A stretch of 64,000 nucleotides of DNA, taken from the NCBI RefSeq assembly GCF_001905145.1, contig NZ_LWLB01000010.1, positions 1 through 64,000 on the forward strand. Reading direction: 5' to 3'. The stretch is from Nocardiopsis sp. TSRI0078. GTDB lineage: Bacteria; Actinomycetota; Actinomycetes; Streptosporangiales; Streptosporangiaceae. This document shows, piece after piece, positions 33,798 through 44,666 of this stretch; the first letter of the stretch is position 1; the number at the start of each line of letters is the position of its first letter. The position numbers were made by a program, and so were the translations under genes. Below the pieces are notes generated by a model, which did not search any database, had not been told where the DNA came from, and saw only the letters and a program-made list of their open reading frames with translations.

Positions 33798-33820
33798 CGG
33801 CGGAGCCCCGGCACACGAAC

Positions 33821-33859
33821 GCGGGCGGGCCGGAACCCTCCAGGTCCCGGCCCGCCCGC
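33821..33859. terminator. Bidirectional hairpin between the DUF2470 gene and sufT
   Basis: 13-bp perfect arms GCGGGCGGGCCGG (33821-33833) and CCGGCCCGCCCGC (33847-33859), loop 13 nt. It ends the DUF2470 transcript and the suf operon. Confidence 0.7.
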
Positions 33860-33872
33860 ACGTCGTACCGCC

Positions 33873-34250
33873 TCAGACGTTGAAGCCCAGCATGCGCAGC
33901 TGGTCACGCCCGTCGTCGGTGATCTTGTCCGGACCCCACGGCGGCATCCAGACCCAGTTGATCTTGACGTCGCGCTCGAACTCGTCCAGGGCACTGGTGG
34001 CCTGGTCCTCGATGACGTCGGTCAGGGGGCACGCCGCGCTGGTCAGGGTCATGTCCAGCGTGATGGTCGTGTCGTCGGCGTTCACCCCGTACAGCAGGCC
34101 CAGGTCGACGACGTTCACGCCCAACTCGGGGTCGATCACGTCCTTGAGCGCCTCGCTGATCTCCTCGGCCAGCGCCTCCGCCTCCGGAGAGAGGGGGGCG
34201 GTCTCCGCGGCCTCGGCGGCCTCGGTCGTTGTCGTCTCGTTCTCGCTCAT
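33873..34250 (-). CDS. sufT: SufT, MIP18-family iron-sulfur assembly factor
   Basis: 125 residues. ATG overlaps the sufU stop (TGATG). After a Glu/Ala-rich head of about 30 residues comes the MIP18/DUF59 fold: EISEALKDVIDPELGVNVVDLGLLY, TITLDMTLTSAACPLTDVIEDQ with the reactive cysteine, and the end MPPWGPDKITDDGRDQLRMLGF. It helps deliver or mature Fe-S clusters on target proteins. Last gene of the suf operon, translationally coupled to sufU. Confidence 0.93.
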   Translation of the reverse strand: MSENETTTTEAAEAAETAPLSPEAEALAEEISEALKDVIDPELGVNVVDLGLLYGVNADDTTITLDMTLTSAACPLTDVIEDQATSALDEFERDVKINWVWMPPWGPDKITDDGRDQLRMLGFNV

Positions 34251-34726
34251 CAGACGGTTTCCTTCTCCAGCGACTGGGACACCGCGTCCTTCCAGGCCAT
34301 CCACCCCAACAGGGCGCACTTGATCCGCGCGGGGTACTTGGACACCCCGACGAACGCCACCGCGTCCTCCAGGACGTCCTCGTCGGGCTCGCCCTTGCCC
34401 TTGGACTGCATCAGCTCCGTGAAGGCGTCCAGGGTGGCCATGCCCTCGGCGACGGTCCGGCCGATGAGCAGGTCGGTCAGCACCGAGGTGCTGGCCTGGC
34501 TGATCGAGCAGCCCATCCCGTCGTAGGAGACGTCGCTGACGACGGCCCCGTCGTCGAGGACGTCGGCGCCCTCGGCGGGGGTCAGCGCCACGCGGAGCGT
34601 CACCTCGTCCCCGCAGGTGGGGTTGATGTGGTGGGCCTCGGCGTTGTGCGGGTCCCGCAGGCCCTTGTGGTGCGGATTGCGGTAGTGGTCCAGGATGATC
34701 TCCTGGTACATCGCGTCCAACTGCAT
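34250..34726 (-). CDS. sufU: SufU, sulfurtransferase partner of SufS
   Basis: 158 residues. Zinc-dependent SufU of Gram-positive type. It takes persulfide from SufS and passes it to SufB. Ligands are C38 in NPTCGDEV with D40, C73 in GMGCSISQAS and C137 in YPARIKCALLGW. The start MYQEIILDHYRNPHHKGL is the family signature. It is 13 bp after sufS and overlaps sufT by one base. Confidence 0.95.
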   Translation of the reverse strand: MQLDAMYQEIILDHYRNPHHKGLRDPHNAEAHHINPTCGDEVTLRVALTPAEGADVLDDGAVVSDVSYDGMGCSISQASTSVLTDLLIGRTVAEGMATLDAFTELMQSKGKGEPDEDVLEDAVAFVGVSKYPARIKCALLGWMAWKDAVSQSLEKETV

Positions 34727-34739
34727 GGTCGTCCTCGTT

Positions 34740-36806
<2,067 letters not shown>

Positions 36807-36814
36807 TTCAGGCC

Positions 36815-37150
36815 TCAGGAATTCTTCTCATCCAGCGACACGAGCACGTCGTCGCCGTCGATCTTCACGTCGTAAGTGGGGACCGGCTGGGTCGCGGGCG
36901 GGTTGATGGGCGCCCCCGAACCCAGGTCGAAGCACGATCCGTGCAGCCAGCACTCGATGGTGCCGTCCTCGACCTCGCCCTCGGACAGGCGGACCTCGGC
37001 GTGCGAGCACACGTCGCGCACGGCGTAGATCTCGCCCTCGCTGCGCACCAGGGCGATGGGTGTCTCGTCGTCGGTCTCGACTCCCAGGGCCCCCTCCTCG
37101 GGGATCTCCTTGAGCTCGGCGACCTTCACCCAGCGACCGGACTCACTCAT
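36815..37150 (-). CDS. Rieske-type ferredoxin encoded inside the suf operon
   Basis: 111 residues, ATG overlapping the sufD end by 8 bp. The two cluster-binding motifs are CSHAEV (DVCSHAEVRLSEG) and CWLHGSCF, which bind a [2Fe-2S] cluster through two Cys and two His. It resembles the small ferredoxin subunit of biphenyl/naphthalene dioxygenase systems. In actinobacterial suf operons it sits at this place between sufD and sufC and probably gives electrons for cluster assembly or repair (inference). Confidence 0.93.
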   Translation of the reverse strand: MSESGRWVKVAELKEIPEEGALGVETDDETPIALVRSEGEIYAVRDVCSHAEVRLSEGEVEDGTIECWLHGSCFDLGSGAPINPPATQPVPTYDVKIDGDDVLVSLDEKNS

Positions 37151-38312
37151 GCTCGGCCAGCTTTCGCTCGACCTTGGCCATGATCTCCTCACGCAGCTCC
37201 TCGACCGGGATCCGGCCGATGAGCTCCAGGAAGTAGCCGCGGATGACCAGGCGGCGCGCCTCGTCCTCCGGGATGCCCCGGGAGCGCAGGTAGAACAGGT
37301 GAATGTCGTCGAGGCGGCCGCTGGCGGAGGCGTGCCCGGCACCCTCCACCTCGCCGGTGAAGATCTCCAGGTTGGGCACCGAGTCCACGCGGGTGTCGTC
37401 GGTGAGCTGGAGGTTGCGGTTGTGCTCGTAGGAGTCGGTACCGGTGGTGCCCTCGCCGATGATCACGTCACCGATCCACACACCGTGGGCGTCCTTGCCG
37501 CTCAGGGCGCCCTTGTACTCCACCCGCGAGCGGGTGTTGGAGATGTTGTGGTCGATGAGCGAGCGGTGCTCGTGGTGCTGGCCGTCGCCGGTGAAGTACA
37601 GGCCGTGCAGCTCGGCGTTGGCGCCGCGCCCCTTGTAGGCCACCTTCGGGGAGAGCCGGACCAGGTCGCCGCCCAGGGTGATCACGATCGACTTGAACGT
37701 GGCGTCCTTGGCGACCTGGGCGTTGTGCTGGGAGACGTCGACGGCGTCGGTGTCCCAGTCCTGCAGGCTGACCAGGGTCAGGCGGGCGCCCTCGCCGACG
37801 TGGACGTCCACGCTGCCCGCGCGCACGCCCGTGCCGGTCTGGTTGAGGACCACGACGGCCTCGGCCAGCGGCTTGACGTCGATGACGAACTGGTCGAAGC
37901 GCGTGCCCCCCTGGGCCTCGCGGTCGACCGTGACGGGCCGCTCCGGGGCCGCGCCCTGCGCGACCGTGATCACGGTGGCCTGCTCGAAGGAGGAGTAGGC
38001 CTGGGCCGTGACGCGGTCCGCGGGGAAGCCGGCGGTGCCGAGGCGCGCGTCGTCGCGGCCGACAGTCTCGACGGTGACACCCTCGGGGGCGTCGATCTCG
38101 ACCTTGTCGGTGCCGTCGGCGACGGCCTTGCCGTCGTGCAGGCCCCTGAGGCGGCGCAGCGGCGTGAAGCGCCACTCCTCCTCACGGCCGTGGGGAACGG
38201 GGAAGTCGTTCACGTCGAAGGACCCGTGGGTGGCCAACTTGGAGAACGGGATCTCCCCGAGGCCGTGGCTGTGGGCCTTGGGTTCGGTGCTCGGGCTGGT
38301 CAACTTAACCAA
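37143..38312 (-). CDS. sufD: SufD scaffold protein
   Basis: 389 residues. Start TTG at 38312, seven bases inside the end of sufB; GAAGG lies 5 nt before it. Beta-helix scaffold protein that pairs with SufB. The N-terminal [19 protein letters not shown] and C-terminal [26 protein letters not shown] are the SufB/SufD family signatures. The region HYDHNISNT-like ([18 protein letters not shown]) carries the histidine thought to act at the SufB-SufD interface. Co-transcribed with all suf genes. Confidence 0.95.
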   Translation of the reverse strand: MVKLTSPSTEPKAHSHGLGEIPFSKLATHGSFDVNDFPVPHGREEEWRFTPLRRLRGLHDGKAVADGTDKVEIDAPEGVTVETVGRDDARLGTAGFPADRVTAQAYSSFEQATVITVAQGAAPERPVTVDREAQGGTRFDQFVIDVKPLAEAVVVLNQTGTGVRAGSVDVHVGEGARLTLVSLQDWDTDAVDVSQHNAQVAKDATFKSIVITLGGDLVRLSPKVAYKGRGANAELHGLYFTGDGQHHEHRSLIDHNISNTRSRVEYKGALSGKDAHGVWIGDVIIGEGTTGTDSYEHNRNLQLTDDTRVDSVPNLEIFTGEVEGAGHASASGRLDDIHLFYLRSRGIPEDEARRLVIRGYFLELIGRIPVEELREEIMAKVERKLAEHE

Positions 38313-39717
38313 CCGCTCCTTCCATCTGAAGCTCGATCAGCCGGTTCAGTTCCAGCGCGTACTCCATGGGCAGCTCGCGCGCGATGGGCTCGACGAACCC
38401 GCGCACGATCATGGCCATGGCCTCGTCCTCGTCCATGCCCCGGCTCATCAGGTAGAAGAGCTGGTCCTCGCTGACCTTGGAGACGGTCGCCTCGTGCGCG
38501 AGCTCGGCGTCGTCCTCACGCAGGTCGTTGTAGGGGTAGGTGTCCGAGCGGCTGATGGTGTCGATCAGCAGCGCGTCGCACTTGACGGAGGACTTGGCGT
38601 GGTCGGCGCCCTCCTGCACCTGCACCAGCCCCCGGTAGGAGGCGCGGCCCCCGCCGCGTGCCACCGACTTGGAGACGATGGTGGAGGAGGTGTTGGGCGC
38701 GCAGTGCACCATCTTGGACCCGGTGTCCTGGTGCTGCCCCTCACCCGCGAAGGCGATGGACAGGGTCTCGCCCTTGGCGTGCTCACCCATCAGGTACACG
38801 GCCGGGTACTTCATGGTGACCTGGGAGCCGATGTTGCCGTCGATCCACTCCATGGTGGCGCCCTCTTCGGCGACGGCGCGCTTGGTGACCAGGTTGAAGA
38901 CGTTGTTCGACCAGTTCTGGATGGTCGTGTAACGGCAGCGGGCGTTCTTCTTGACGATGATCTCGACGACCGCCGAGTGCAGCGAGTCCGACTTGTAGAT
39001 CGGCGCGGTGCAGCCCTCGACGTAGTGGACGTAGGCGCCCTCGTCGACGATGATCAGGGTCCGCTCGAACTGGCCCATGTTCTCGGTGTTGATCCGGAAG
39101 TAGGCCTGGAGCGGGATCTCCACGTGCACGTTCTTGGGCACGTAGATGAAGGACCCGCCACTCCACACGGCGGTGTTGAGCGCGGCGAACTTGTTGTCGC
39201 CGGCCGGGATCACCGACCCGAAGTACTCCTCGAAGATCTCCGGGTGCTCCTTGAGGGCGGTGTCGGTGTCCAGGAAGAGGACTCCCTGCTCCTCCAGGTC
39301 CTCACGGATCTGGTGGTAGACGACCTCGGACTCGTACTGCGCGGCGACACCGGCGACCAGGCGCTGCTTCTCCGCCTCGGGGATGCCCAGCTTGTCGTAG
39401 GTGTTCTTGATGTCCTCGGGCAGTTCCTCCCAGGAGGTGGCCTGCTTCTCCGTGGACCGCACGAAGTACTTGATGTTGTCGAAGTCGATCTTGGACAGGT
39501 CCGCGCCCCAGTCGGGCATGGGCTTCTTGTCGAAGAGCCTCAGGGACTTGAGGCGGAGCTTGGTCATCCACTCCGGCTCGTCCTTCTTGGCGGAGATGTC
39601 GCGGACGACCTCTTCGTTGATGCCGCGACGTGCCGAGGCACCGGCAACGTCGGAGTCGGACCAGCCGTACTCGTATGTTCCGATCCCCTCGAGCTCGGGA
39701 TGCGCGATAGACGTCAT
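38305..39717 (-). CDS. sufB: SufB scaffold protein
   Basis: 470 residues from ATG 39717. Main Fe-S cluster scaffold of the SUF system. Signature segments are YEYGWSDSD near the start, [41 protein letters not shown], the cysteine in [34 protein letters not shown], and the end [25 protein letters not shown]. No intein is inserted, in contrast to Mycobacterium SufB. The gene is 19 bp after sufR. Confidence 0.97.
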   Translation of the reverse strand: MTSIAHPELEGIGTYEYGWSDSDVAGASARRGINEEVVRDISAKKDEPEWMTKLRLKSLRLFDKKPMPDWGADLSKIDFDNIKYFVRSTEKQATSWEELPEDIKNTYDKLGIPEAEKQRLVAGVAAQYESEVVYHQIREDLEEQGVLFLDTDTALKEHPEIFEEYFGSVIPAGDNKFAALNTAVWSGGSFIYVPKNVHVEIPLQAYFRINTENMGQFERTLIIVDEGAYVHYVEGCTAPIYKSDSLHSAVVEIIVKKNARCRYTTIQNWSNNVFNLVTKRAVAEEGATMEWIDGNIGSQVTMKYPAVYLMGEHAKGETLSIAFAGEGQHQDTGSKMVHCAPNTSSTIVSKSVARGGGRASYRGLVQVQEGADHAKSSVKCDALLIDTISRSDTYPYNDLREDDAELAHEATVSKVSEDQLFYLMSRGMDEDEAMAMIVRGFVEPIARELPMEYALELNRLIELQMEGAVG

Positions 39718-39736
39718 GCGCGGACTCCTCCTGGAC

Positions 39737-40507
39737 TCAGACGTCCTGCTGGTGAACTGAGCCGTCCGCCGCCTGGCGGACAGCCTTGGACGCGGGGGTG
39801 CCGTCCTCCCCGCTCGCCGCGTCGCCCCGCGGGGTGACGTGCGTGGTGCAGACACCGTCGCCGTGGGCGATGGTGGCCAACCTGCGCACCGGGGTGCCCA
39901 GAAGCCGCGCGAAGGCCTCGATCTCGGCCTCACAGAGTTGCGGGAACTCGGCGGCCACGTGCGCGACGGGACAGTGGTGCTGGCACAGTTGGTCGCCGCC
40001 TCCGGGTGCGGGCGCCCGGCCCGCGGTGGCGGCGTAGCCGTCGTTGGAGAGGGCCTCGGCCAGCAGCCGGACGCGTTGCTTGGCGGGAACCGCGTCCAGC
40101 ATGGGCTTGTAGCGCCGCTCCAGGTCGGCGACCTGACTGCGGGCGAACTCGCCGACGGCCCCGGGACCGGCCGTCTCGGCCAGGAAGCGGAGCGCGCTGG
40201 TGGCGAGGTCGTCGTAGGCGTGGACGAAGGCGTCGCGTCCGGCCTCGGTGATGGCGAAGACACGCGCCGGACGACCCCTGCGGCGGCGTCCGCCGTGGGG
40301 CCGGGCGTCGCGGGCCTCGACCATGCCCTCACTGGTCAGGTTGTCAAGGTGGCGGCGGATGGCCGCCGGAGTGAGTCCGAGGCGCTCTCCCAGGGAGGAG
40401 GCGGTGATCGGGCCCTTCTCCAGGATGAGCCGGGCGACCCGGGCGCGGGTGCCGGTCTCGGCACCGCGGTCCGGTCCGGCCAGGGGGCGGGGCACGCCTT
40501 CGGACAC
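39737..40507 (-). CDS. sufR: SufR, iron-sulfur-sensing repressor of the suf operon
   Basis: 256 residues. GTG at 40507 is chosen because GGAGGGAGGGG stands just before it; the frame extends to 40609 without a signal. The N-terminal winged helix reads [33 protein letters not shown]. The C-terminal Cys motif [21 protein letters not shown] is the SufR pattern (C-x3-C-x13-C) that binds a [4Fe-4S] cluster. Apo- or holo-form changes tune suf expression to cluster demand. It is first in the operon sufR-sufB-sufD-Rieske-sufC-sufS-sufU-sufT. Confidence 0.95.
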   Translation of the reverse strand: MSEGVPRPLAGPDRGAETGTRARVARLILEKGPITASSLGERLGLTPAAIRRHLDNLTSEGMVEARDARPHGGRRRRGRPARVFAITEAGRDAFVHAYDDLATSALRFLAETAGPGAVGEFARSQVADLERRYKPMLDAVPAKQRVRLLAEALSNDGYAATAGRAPAPGGGDQLCQHHCPVAHVAAEFPQLCEAEIEAFARLLGTPVRRLATIAHGDGVCTTHVTPRGDAASGEDGTPASKAVRQAADGSVHQQDV

Positions 40508-40545
40508 GGGGTTCCCCTCCCTCCTCGGAACACGGCTCACGTTTT

Positions 40546-40560
40546 TGACAACATCAGTGT
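40546..40560 (-). promoter_or_regulatory. Candidate SufR operator in the sufR promoter
   Basis: Read on the minus strand, ACACT-GATGT-TGTCA. I recall the mycobacterial SufR site as ACACT-N5-TGTGA, which would match 9 of 10 bases. It lies 39-53 bp before the sufR GTG, where a repressor would act. The A/T-rich stretch TTATTTACG next to it may contain the -10 region. Confidence 0.45.
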
Positions 40561-40815
40561 GGCGTAAATAAGTCCGCCTAGGCAAACCCCGACCCATGCC
40601 TTTTCTCACGAAGGCCAGCCTTGCCTAACAGCGGTTTCACCCGCGTGACGCACTCGGGATGTAACCCCGGACCGGGGTCGGACCATTCCGGGCGACCGCA
40701 TTCTGGGACGGCGGTCCCGCCATCCGGACGTCCCGCGCTCCCCGCCCCCTGCGCCCCCGGCGCCCGGCCCGGGGCGGTGAGCCGCTCCGCCTGGCCGCAC
40801 GTAGACTCAGGGCCC

Positions 40816-41760
40816 ATGGACACAGCCGCGGTCGAGGTCGTCGACCTGGTCAAGCGCTACGGCGCCACCACCGCAGTCACCGGCCTCACCTTCAGCGCGC
40901 GCCGGGGCGCGGTGACGGCGCTGCTCGGGCCCAACGGCGCGGGCAAGACCAGCACCATCGAGGTCTGCGAGGGCTTCCGCCGCGCCGACGGCGGGCGGGT
41001 GCGGGTGCTGGGCCTGGACCCCGTCGCCGACGCCGCCGCCCTCAAGCCCCGCGTGGGGGTGATGCCCCAGTCCGGCGGGGTGCCCACCGGCGCCCGCGCG
41101 GCCGAGTGGCTGCGGCTGATGGCCTCCTTCCACGCGCGGCCGATCGAGCCCCGCCTGCTGATGGAGCGGCTCGGCCTGACCTCCGTGGCCGCCACGCCGT
41201 TCCGCCGCCTGTCCGGCGGCCAGCAGCAGCGCCTGTCGCTGGCCTGCGCCGTGGTCGGGCGCCCCGAACTGGTCTTCCTGGACGAGCCGACCGCGGGGCT
41301 GGACCCGCAGGCGCGCATGGCCACCTGGGACCTGGTGGCGGCCCTGCGCGCGGCGGGCGTGGCGGTGATTCTGACCACGCACTACATGGAGGAGGCCGAG
41401 CGGCTGGCCGACCACGTGGTCGTCATCGACCGCGGCGCCCTGGCCGCCGAGGGCACCCCGGCCGAGCTGACCGGGGGCCGCCGCGAGGTGTGCTTCTCCA
41501 CCAGCGCGGCCGTGGACACCGCGCGGCTGGAGGCCGCCCTGCCCGAGGGCAGCCGGGTCGGCTCGCAGGACACCGCCGACGGCCGCCGCGAGTACACGGT
41601 GACCACCGACGACCCCGACGCGCTCGGCCCGGAGTTCCTCGCCACGGTCACCGCCTGGTGCGCCTCGGCCGGAGTACTGGCCGAGGACCTGCGCGTGCGG
41701 CGGCGTACCCTCGAAGACGTCTTCCTCGAACTCACCGGCCGGGAACTGCGCGAACAATGA
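40816..41760 (+). CDS. ABC transporter ATP-binding protein (DrrA-like)
   Basis: 314 residues. Walker A LLGPNGAGKTSTIE near residue 37, signature RRLSGGQQQRLSLACA near 135, Walker B LVFLDEPTAGLDPQ near 155, H-loop TTHYMEEAERL. The C-terminal 90 residues match the extra domain of drug-exporter ATPases (DrrA/CcmA type). Overlaps the permease gene by four bases (ATGA). In many actinobacteria such a pair sits next to suf and ctaA, and a link to heme/redox maturation is suspected but unproven. It diverges from sufR. Confidence 0.92.
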   Translation: MDTAAVEVVDLVKRYGATTAVTGLTFSARRGAVTALLGPNGAGKTSTIEVCEGFRRADGGRVRVLGLDPVADAAALKPRVGVMPQSGGVPTGARAAEWLRLMASFHARPIEPRLLMERLGLTSVAATPFRRLSGGQQQRLSLACAVVGRPELVFLDEPTAGLDPQARMATWDLVAALRAAGVAVILTTHYMEEAERLADHVVVIDRGALAAEGTPAELTGGRREVCFSTSAAVDTARLEAALPEGSRVGSQDTADGRREYTVTTDDPDALGPEFLATVTAWCASAGVLAEDLRVRRRTLEDVFLELTGRELREQ

Positions 41761-42593
41761 CCGAGCACACCTTCACCGCATCCGCCCGGGCGACCGACGC
41801 GCCCGCGACCGGAGGCGACGACGCCTCACTGTTCACCCCCGCGCCCGGAGCCGCCCCGATGTGGCGGATGGTCGCCTCACAGGCCGGCATGGAGCTCCGG
41901 GTGATGCTGCGCCACGGCGAGCAGTTCCTGCTGACCATGGTGATCCCGGTGCTGCTGCTCGTGGGGTTCAGCCTCACCTCGGTGCTGGACGTGGGCGAGG
42001 GCGCCCGGGTCGACGCGCTCACGCCCGGCGTTCTGGCGCTCGCGGTCATGTCCACGTCGTTCACGGGCCTGGCCATCGGCACCGGCTTCGAGCGCCGCTA
42101 CGGGGTGCTCAAGCGGCTGGGGGCGACGCCGCTGTCCCGGTTCGGGCTGCTGGCCGCCAAGACCCTGGCCGTACTGGGCGTACAGGCGATCCAGGCGGTG
42201 GTCCTGTGCGCGGTGGCGCTGGCCCTGGGCTGGTCGCCCTCGCTGACCGCGGGGGGCGTGCTGGCGGCGGCGGCGCTGGTGCTGCTGGCGACCGCCGCGT
42301 TCAGCTCGCTGGCCCTGCTGATGGCGGGCACGCTGCGGGCCGAGGCGACCCTGGCCGGGGCCAACCTGGTGTACGTGCTGATGCTGGGCCTGGGCGGAGT
42401 ACTGTTCCCGACCAGCAGCTTCCCCGCCCCGCTGGAGCAGGCGGCGTCGGTCCTGCCCGTCACCGCGCTCAGCTCGGGGCTGCGGGCGGCCCTGGCCGGG
42501 GGCGCCCCTCCGGGCCCGGGCGCCTTCGCGGTACTGGCCGTGTGGGCCCTCGTCGGCGGCCTGCTGGCCAGCCGCCTCTTCCGCTGGGAGTAG
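41757..42593 (+). CDS. ABC-2-type transporter permease
   Basis: 278 residues, start overlapping the ATPase stop. Six membrane segments, e.g. FLLTMVIPVLLLVGFSLTS, VLALAVMSTSFTGLAIG, AIQAVVLCAVALALGW, AAALVLLATAAFSSLALLMAG, VYVLMLGLGGVLFPTSSFP, FAVLAVWALVGGLLAS. The cytosolic helix FERRYGVLKRLGATPLSRFGLL is the coupling region of DrrB-type exporters. It forms an exporter with the ATPase encoded upstream. Substrate unknown. Confidence 0.92.
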   Translation: MTEHTFTASARATDAPATGGDDASLFTPAPGAAPMWRMVASQAGMELRVMLRHGEQFLLTMVIPVLLLVGFSLTSVLDVGEGARVDALTPGVLALAVMSTSFTGLAIGTGFERRYGVLKRLGATPLSRFGLLAAKTLAVLGVQAIQAVVLCAVALALGWSPSLTAGGVLAAAALVLLATAAFSSLALLMAGTLRAEATLAGANLVYVLMLGLGGVLFPTSSFPAPLEQAASVLPVTALSSGLRAALAGGAPPGPGAFAVLAVWALVGGLLASRLFRWE

Positions 42594-42639
42594 GGCCCCG
42601 CCCGTCCCCGCCCACCGGGCCTGGCTCTAGCATCGGAGC

Positions 42640-43437
42640 ATGTTCGACGTCGACGCGGTGACCGCCATCCTCCACGAAGCGGCGGAGGAGGTGATCCTCC
42701 CCCGCTTCCGGGCCCTGTCCGAGGGCGAGGTCGTGGAGAAGTCGCCCGGGGAGATCGTCACCGTGGCCGACCGCGAGGCCGAGGAGCTCATCAGCGACCG
42801 GCTCCGCGCGATCGTCGACGCGCCGGTGGTGGGCGAGGAGGCCGCCTCGGCCGATCCCGCGCTGGTGCGCGCGCTGCGCGAGGAGCCCACGGCCTGGCTG
42901 GTCGACCCGCTGGACGGCACGAGGAACTTCGTGAACGGCCGCACCGAGTACGCGGTGATGGCGGCCCTGGTGCGCGGGGGCGAGACCGTGGCCGCCTGGA
43001 TCGTGCAGCCCTGCGCGAAGCGCTCATACGTCGCGGAACGGGGCGCGGGCACCTGGCGTGACGGGGTACGTGTGCGCCGGTCCCCGGCGCCCGCCTCCCC
43101 GGCCGGCATGCGCGGTGCCGTGCTGACCCGCTTCCTCGGCCCCACCGCGCGGCGGCGCGTGGAGGAGGCGGCGCCCGGGTTCGCCTCGGTCGGACCGGGG
43201 ACGCACTGCGCCGGGGTGGACTACCCCCGCCTCTTCGAGGGCGAGCTGGACTTCGTGCTGTTCCACCGGACCCTGCCCTGGGACCACGCGCCCGGCGCCC
43301 TGATGCTCACCGAGGCGGGCGGGGTGTCCCGGCGCCCGGACGGAAGCGCGTACCGCCCCGGGGACGACGCCCTCGGACTGCTCGACGCCGCCGACGAGGC
43401 GTGCTGGAAGACCGTGCGCCCCCTGCTGGTCGGCTGA
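42640..43437 (+). CDS. Inositol monophosphatase-family phosphatase
   Basis: 265 residues, ATG 42640 with GGAGC close upstream. The Mg-binding motifs are complete: VGEEAAS near residue 65, WLVDPLDGTRNFVNGRTEY near 86, and LPWDHAPGALMLTEAGG near 212. Members dephosphorylate inositol phosphate, histidinol phosphate, fructose bisphosphate or PAP; the exact substrate cannot be read from the sequence. In actinomycetes it could feed inositol for mycothiol and phosphatidylinositol. Not obviously in an operon with the ABC genes (46 bp gap). Confidence 0.9.
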   Translation: MFDVDAVTAILHEAAEEVILPRFRALSEGEVVEKSPGEIVTVADREAEELISDRLRAIVDAPVVGEEAASADPALVRALREEPTAWLVDPLDGTRNFVNGRTEYAVMAALVRGGETVAAWIVQPCAKRSYVAERGAGTWRDGVRVRRSPAPASPAGMRGAVLTRFLGPTARRRVEEAAPGFASVGPGTHCAGVDYPRLFEGELDFVLFHRTLPWDHAPGALMLTEAGGVSRRPDGSAYRPGDDALGLLDAADEACWKTVRPLLVG

Positions 43438-43450
43438 TCCCCGGGCGGGC

Positions 43451-44146
43451 TCAGCCCACGGGCAGCAGCCGCCACTGCTGGTGGGCGTGCCCTCCGTCGG
43501 GTGCCTGGGCGACCCGGGTGCCGTTGTCCGGAGCCCCGCCCTGCCCCTCCAGGGCCTGGCCGGTGGCGCGGTTGACCAGGCGGACCACGCCCGGGCCGAC
43601 CTCGATCACGGTCCAGTGCTGGTTGGGCGATCCCGTCCGGGTGAGCAGCGCCGCCCCCGGCTGGGCCGCGGGGTCGGAGGGGATCTCCAGGAGCTTGTCG
43701 CTGCCGATGCCCTCGACCTCGTAGAAGCCCCCCTCGACGGGGACGAACCGCCACTGCTGGTTGGTGTCGTCGTGGCGGTCCCAGAGGTGGATGGGGGCGC
43801 CGTTGGCGGTGGACTTGTTGGCGACGTCCATGACGCGGTCGCCGTGCACGTTCTGCAGGGCGTAGACGAGTTCGGGGTCCAGCCCCGCCGGATGGACGAC
43901 CGCCTCCTCTGTCTCCTCCTCGGCCGGCGCCTCGCTCTCCTCGGGGGCGCCGGGCGGCTCGGCGAGCAGACCCGCCTCCACGCGCATGTCCGGCTCCTCG
44001 GCCTCCGCGCTCTCGGTCGCGAGCAGGCCCGCGGTGTAGCCGCCGATGACGGCGACCAGGATCAGCGCCAGGGCTCCGGCGACGAGGGGCCAGCGGGGTA
44101 CGTACCGTTCGTGGACGCGGGAGGAGCGGGCACGGCGTCGGGACAT
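43451..44146 (-). CDS. Membrane-anchored ricin-type beta-trefoil lectin
   Basis: 231 residues. A basic N-terminus (MSRRRARSSRVHERYVPR) is followed by one membrane span (WPLVAGALALILVAVIGGYTAG), an acidic Pro/Glu linker to about residue 85, and a C-terminal RICIN domain. The domain shows three QxW repeats, NQQWRF, NQHWTV and HQQWRL, each about 45 residues apart, with the pattern VYALQNVHGDRVMDV. It should bind sugars outside the membrane, perhaps cell-wall glycans. No catalytic domain is attached. Confidence 0.88.
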   Translation of the reverse strand: MSRRRARSSRVHERYVPRWPLVAGALALILVAVIGGYTAGLLATESAEAEEPDMRVEAGLLAEPPGAPEESEAPAEEETEEAVVHPAGLDPELVYALQNVHGDRVMDVANKSTANGAPIHLWDRHDDTNQQWRFVPVEGGFYEVEGIGSDKLLEIPSDPAAQPGAALLTRTGSPNQHWTVIEVGPGVVRLVNRATGQALEGQGGAPDNGTRVAQAPDGGHAHQQWRLLPVG

Positions 44147-44279
44147 GTGAGGGACTCCAGCGGGCTACGGGGGTGGGGGGCGTGGAACGTCCACGGCCAC
44201 GAACCATTTCACACCACTTGGCCTGTTTTGCGCATGCTCACCCTCTGTTGTCCACGGCGGACTCGATAGTGTCCGGCCC

Positions 44280-44660
44280 ATGGAAGCGATCGGAGTTCCC
44301 TGGTTCATGGCGGTCCGGCACCTCGGGCCCCCGCTGCTCCTGCTCGCCGTGGGCGGCGCGCTGCTGGTGTGGCGGCGGCCGGCGCGGCCCGGGCTGGTGT
44401 GGGCCGCGCTGGGGACGAACCTGGGCGCCGCGGCGCTGCCGTACCTGTGGATCGGGCTGCAACTCCTCACCGACCGGGCGGAGCAGACGGTGTACGGGCT
44501 GGTCATGACGCTGGTGCAGCCCGGCGTGGCGACGGTCGCCTGGCTCCTGCTGCTGGCCGCGGCCGTCGCCCGGCGGCCGGACGGGAGCGGCCGGGACGGA
44601 CGGGACGTGTCGGCCGACAAGGGCGGGAAGGCGAAGAGGGCGCCCGAAAACATAGGATGA
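44280..44660 (+). CDS. Small integral membrane protein, unknown function
   Basis: 126 residues. Three hydrophobic segments (VRHLGPPLLLLAVGGALLVW, LVWAALGTNLGAAALPYLWIG, PGVATVAWLLLLAAAVA) and a charged tail rich in Gly, Lys and Asp. The ATG has no ribosome site but a TAGTGT box ends 7 nt before it, so translation may be leaderless. It lies 6 bp before an EamA transporter gene, so the two probably form one transcript. No known family recognised. Confidence 0.7.
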   Translation: MEAIGVPWFMAVRHLGPPLLLLAVGGALLVWRRPARPGLVWAALGTNLGAAALPYLWIGLQLLTDRAEQTVYGLVMTLVQPGVATVAWLLLLAAAVARRPDGSGRDGRDVSADKGGKAKRAPENIG

Positions 44661-44666
44661 TTTCCC

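Noticed and set aside
40601-40640. A second iron box (AAGGCCAGCCTTGCCTAA) before sufR
   Set aside because: Only about 13 of 19 positions match the IdeR consensus, which is close to what is expected by chance in a scan of this length.
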